The notes under the pieces: generated by a model | What the model was told of the DNA's origin: nothing | Databases searched by the model: none | Seen by the model: the letters and a program-made list of their open reading frames with translations, nothing else | In this document: positions 61,154 through 64,000 of the stretch, one piece after another | How the letters are laid out: each line of letters starts with the position of its first letter | How positions within the stretch are numbered: the stretch's first letter is position 1 | Assembly: GCA_963728935.1 (NCBI GenBank) | Contig: CAVSMC010000009.1 | Location: 1-64,000, forward strand | Direction of reading: 5' to 3' | Length of the DNA: 64,000 nucleotides | Origin: CAVSMC01 sp963728935 | GTDB lineage: Bacteria; Pseudomonadota; Gammaproteobacteria; Burkholderiales; Casimicrobiaceae | Made by a program: the position numbers and the translations under genes

Positions 61154-61923
61154 GCATCCGCCGCGTCGCCGGCGTCATCGCGGTACGGCTCCCAGCGAAA
61201 GCCGCCGGCTTCGACGCCGGCGATCAGATGTTCCATCGCGGCATCGGCTTCAGCCGGATCGCCGCGCACGCCGAGCTCGAGGCGCCGCCCGCCGTCCGGC
61301 ATGAACGACGGCAGGCTGAAGAGCTTCACGCGCTTGAATCGCTCGACGTTCTCGTTCATCAGCGCCATCAACTGACCTTCGCCGGCGTCGTAGACGACGA
61401 TCGCGCGCTCGACCGACGGCGTGGCGGCGAGATTCGGGTAGTGCGTCGCGAGCACCCAATCGAGCATCGGCCACGCCATCTGCGGAAATCCGGGAAAGAA
61501 GTGATGGTCCCGGATCGAAAACGAGGCGACACGATTGAACGGATTGGGAATGATCGCCGCGCCGGCGGGAAATTCGGCCATGAGCACACGATGCGGATAC
61601 GCGGCGCCGCCGAATCTCGCTTCGAGCTCGGCAAGGGCTGCCGGATGTCGCTCGAGCGGCACGCCGAGCGCGGCAGCGGCCGCCTGTCGCGTATGGTCGT
61701 CGGGCGTCGCGCCAACGCCGCCGAACGCGAACACGATGTCGCCGCGCGCGAACGTCTCGCGCAGCAACTCGGTCAGCCGGACGCGATCGTCGCCTTCGTA
61801 GCGTGCCCAAGCGAGCGCGAGGCCGCGCGCGGCGAGCGTCGCGATTACGTGAGCAACATGCTTATCCTGGCGCTTTCCCGACAGGATCTCGTCGCCGATG
61901 ACGAGCGCACCGATCGAGCTCAA
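61150..61923 (-). CDS. CinA-like molybdopterin-binding domain protein (257 aa)
   Basis: The protein has the MoaB/Mog-type fold of the CinA N-terminal half: IGALVIGDEILSGKRQDKHV, DIVFAFGGVGATPDDHTRQA, NPFNRVASFSIRDHHFFPGF and PQMAWPMLDWVLATHYP. The CinA C-terminal amidohydrolase (PncC) half is absent, as in many stand-alone betaproteobacterial homologs. The start is a TTG at 61923 overlapping the TGA of the DUF1631 gene (TTGA), so translation is coupled. The enzymatic role is unknown. Confidence 0.88.
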   Translation of the reverse strand: MSSIGALVIGDEILSGKRQDKHVAHVIATLAARGLALAWARYEGDDRVRLTELLRETFARGDIVFAFGGVGATPDDHTRQAAAAALGVPLERHPAALAELEARFGGAAYPHRVLMAEFPAGAAIIPNPFNRVASFSIRDHHFFPGFPQMAWPMLDWVLATHYPNLAATPSVERAIVVYDAGEGQLMALMNENVERFKRVKLFSLPSFMPDGGRRLELGVRGDPAEADAAMEHLIAGVEAGGFRWEPYRDDAGDAADA

Positions 61924-64000
61924 TCGTCGGCTGCCGCCTCGCCGAACTTGTCGCCGATCTGCGCGATGACGCTCGAAAGCGCGCGATCGAGCAGCGGTTC
62001 GGCTTCGACCAGCCGCGCCTCGTCGGCGCGGAAGCGCTCGGCGAGCTCCTCGGCGGTCATCGACAGCGCCTTCTGCCCTTGCCGGTTGGTGAACAGATAG
62101 GTGCCGCGCAACGGGCTCACCCAGGCGAGCTTCGCGAACGCGAGCTGGCCGTCCTCCGCCTCGAACTCGATCCACATGCCGCGCTCGAGGCTCTGCGCGA
62201 TCTCGAGGAAATGGTCTTCGATGATCTCCGGCTCGGGCTCCGGCGGCACCGGCTCGGCTTGCGTCATTGCATCGGCGAGCGCCTCGGCGCGCGCGGCCGC
62301 GACCTCGTCGCCCGATGCCTTCGCGACGACCGCCTCGGCCTTCGCTTGCTCCGCGACCGCCGCGGTCGGCAGTACCACCGCGGCGAGCGACGGCTTCACC
62401 GCGGCGGCGTGCGCCTCGACGAGATTCGACATGAAGCGCTCGCGCTCTTCGGTCGGCCAGTCGATCGAATGCACGGCGCCCGACATCCGCTTCAGCAGCG
62501 ACGGCAGCAGCGCGACCAGGTGCTTGCGATCCTCCGACGTCTTCTTCGGCTGCACGCTCCAGACGAGGTCCTCGAGGGTGGCGACCGCCTGCCCCCACGA
62601 TTCGCTGTCCTCGCCGGCCGTCAGGTACATGTGCTCGAGCGCGCCCTGCCATTCCTTGCGCATGAACGCGGCGAGGAATTTCGGCACCGGATACGACTCG
62701 ATGCGCCGCTCGATTTCCGACTTCGCGACCACGGTGGCGATCTGGCGGCGGTCGCGCTGGTTGATCTCGTCGGCCGAAGACTGGATCGTCGCTTCGGCCG
62801 CGCGCTCCTCGTCGGCGAGGAAGCGTTCGAGCTCTTCGCGCAGCTCGTCGAACAGCCCGAGGTTGTCGCTGAACCGATCGAGCACCGCGTGGACGATCTT
62901 GCTCAGCTTCTTGTAGAGCGGGTCCTCCTGGCCCATCATCGGCGACCAGCCGAGGCCCGCCTGCGCCATCGCGTTCACCAGCAGTCGGGCCGGATGCGAT
63001 TTCTTGGCGAAAAACGCGCCGTCGAGCATCGCGGCCTTCAGCACGGGGATCTGCAGCCGGGCGAGCAGCGCCTTGATGCCGTCGGGCAGGTCGCGCGTCT
63101 CGAACACGAAGTCGAACAGCATCGCGACCAGCTCGATCGTCATCGATTCGAGCTGGTTCGCCTTCGCGCCGAGCGGCGATTCCTGCAGGTCGCGCAGCAC
63201 GTTGTGCGTACCCTGCGGAATGCCCGAGAACCGAACGACGGCGCCGCCGCCGAGATCGAATCCGGTCTCGCCGGCCTGCAGTCGCGTGAGACCCTCGCCC
63301 AGCGCCGGCGTGGCCATGATCGGCATACCCGGCACGTAGCCCGAGGGCGTCGGCGCGAGCGGCCCGCTCGGTACGTAGCGCGACGACGAGATCGAGCCCA
63401 TGTCGATCGCGGGAAAATCCGCCGCGGACGCTGTCGGCATCTGCCCGCCCGCCAGCGGTGGCGCGCCGAATGCCGGACCGGCCGGCATCCCCGGCACGCC
63501 CGCCGGCTGACCGCCCATCGCCGGCATCGGTTGACCGCCGAACATCCGGCGGAACAACGTCATCACATCGATCTCGGCGGACGCCGGCGGGGCCGCCTCG
63601 CCGCCCTTGGCGGCTGCACGATCGCCCGCGCTGCCGCGATTGATGATCGAGCGCTGACCGGCGGTCGGCATGACGCGCAGGTTGGTCAAGTGCCGATTGA
63701 GATCGGAATAGATCGAGTTGATTTCGACGAGCGAGCCCTGGTTTACTTCCTTCAGGATCTGGAACTTGATGCGGTACTCGGCCTGCAATGCCTTCACCGC
63801 GTCGGCGAACGCCTCGACGATCGTGGCCGGCGCGAGCGGGTTGCGGTCGGTCTCGAGGTCGGGTTGGCCCATCAGGTGGCCGATACCGCGATTGAGCGTG
63901 CTCAACTCGTCGTGGCAGAGATTCTCGACGACGCGCGTGATGTTGCCGGTGAGCACCGACTCGTCCATCGCGGTTGTGTCGACCAGCGTGAGCTTGGAGC
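61920..64000 (-). CDS. DUF1631 family protein, N-terminus beyond the window
   Basis: DUF1631 proteins of beta- and gammaproteobacteria are about 750-800 residues and of unknown function. The frame stays open to the right edge, reading SKLTLVDTTAMDESVLTGNI at the end, so the start lies outside. Typical parts are LNRGIGHLMGQPDLETDRNP, a Pro/Gly/Met-rich linker at about 63330-63550, LLVNAMAQAGLGWSPMMGQE and WIEFEAEDGQLAFAKLAWVS. The C-terminal part resembles a PilZ-like fold (LRGTYLFTNRQGQKALSMTA). It is first gene seen of the operon leading to MaoC. Confidence 0.88.
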   Translation of the reverse strand, partial: SKLTLVDTTAMDESVLTGNITRVVENLCHDELSTLNRGIGHLMGQPDLETDRNPLAPATIVEAFADAVKALQAEYRIKFQILKEVNQGSLVEINSIYSDLNRHLTNLRVMPTAGQRSIINRGSAGDRAAAKGGEAAPPASAEIDVMTLFRRMFGGQPMPAMGGQPAGVPGMPAGPAFGAPPLAGGQMPTASAADFPAIDMGSISSSRYVPSGPLAPTPSGYVPGMPIMATPALGEGLTRLQAGETGFDLGGGAVVRFSGIPQGTHNVLRDLQESPLGAKANQLESMTIELVAMLFDFVFETRDLPDGIKALLARLQIPVLKAAMLDGAFFAKKSHPARLLVNAMAQAGLGWSPMMGQEDPLYKKLSKIVHAVLDRFSDNLGLFDELREELERFLADEERAAEATIQSSADEINQRDRRQIATVVAKSEIERRIESYPVPKFLAAFMRKEWQGALEHMYLTAGEDSESWGQAVATLEDLVWSVQPKKTSEDRKHLVALLPSLLKRMSGAVHSIDWPTEERERFMSNLVEAHAAAVKPSLAAVVLPTAAVAEQAKAEAVVAKASGDEVAAARAEALADAMTQAEPVPPEPEPEIIEDHFLEIAQSLERGMWIEFEAEDGQLAFAKLAWVSPLRGTYLFTNRQGQKALSMTAEELAERFRADEARLVEAEPLLDRALSSVIAQIGDKFGEAAADD

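Overview
The window is about 64 kb of high-GC DNA from a proteobacterium. The strongest placement evidence is housekeeping gene order. It carries thrC-hom-aminotransferase, surE-pcm-nlpD-rpoS on one strand, ppc and pgi, class-2 pyrD, a DUF1631 gene, a MoxR/DUF58/TgpA operon, and REP-type intergenic repeats. Together these point to a betaproteobacterium near Burkholderiales, probably uncultured. That placement is inference from gene order and protein wording, not from a search.

The left half (1-32.9 kb) is accessory and partly decayed. Positions 364-4535 hold a minus-strand HupE / PpiC-type isomerase / DUF3604 / outer-membrane protein cluster in which every gene carries frameshifts. Positions 5.2-9.6 kb hold remnants of a prophage: a broken DnaB-like helicase, a broken RuvC-like resolvase and a small terminase subunit. 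A second small-terminase relic lies near 13.2 kb. Positions 11488-12120 look like a single integron gene cassette, an attC site plus an isoprenylcysteine-methyltransferase-like gene, with no integrase. Positions 14.7-20.4 kb are an intact AtuA / TAXI-TRAP transporter operon with a divergent LysR regulator and a palindromic operator over the regulator's start codon. After frameshifted DUF3617 and beta-helix genes comes an unusual divergent pair at 22.8-26.1 kb. One gene encodes a membrane protein that joins a TIR-like domain to a complete type I signal peptidase. The other encodes an exported or membrane-anchored TIR-like protein. This pair is the best candidate in the window for an undescribed system.

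Positions 28.4-31.3 kb show nested transposition: an IS110-family element sits inside orfB of an IS3-family element, which itself interrupts a gene for a putative exported protein. The element ends, the 3-bp duplication and the rejoined orfB reading frame can all be read from the sequence. An initiator tRNA-Met with a terminator follows, and then a decayed nitrate/sulfonate-type ABC transporter.

The right half (32.9-64 kb) is intact and mostly housekeeping. It starts with two tandem C13-type (legumain-like) membrane proteases, one of which has lost its catalytic histidine. Threonine/homoserine biosynthesis and an AlaC-like aminotransferase follow. Next is an unusual operon of histone-deacetylase-like protein, Tat-type Rieske protein and ABC exporter, with a tandemly duplicated micro-ORF between the ATPase and permease genes. 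The MoxR/DUF58/transglutaminase operon, rpoS-nlpD-pcm-surE, ppc, pgi, mltB and pyrD come next, then a MaoC/EI24/CinA-like/DUF1631 operon that runs off the right edge. Many genes in this half overlap by 4-7 bp and use GTG or TTG starts, which suggests tight translational coupling.
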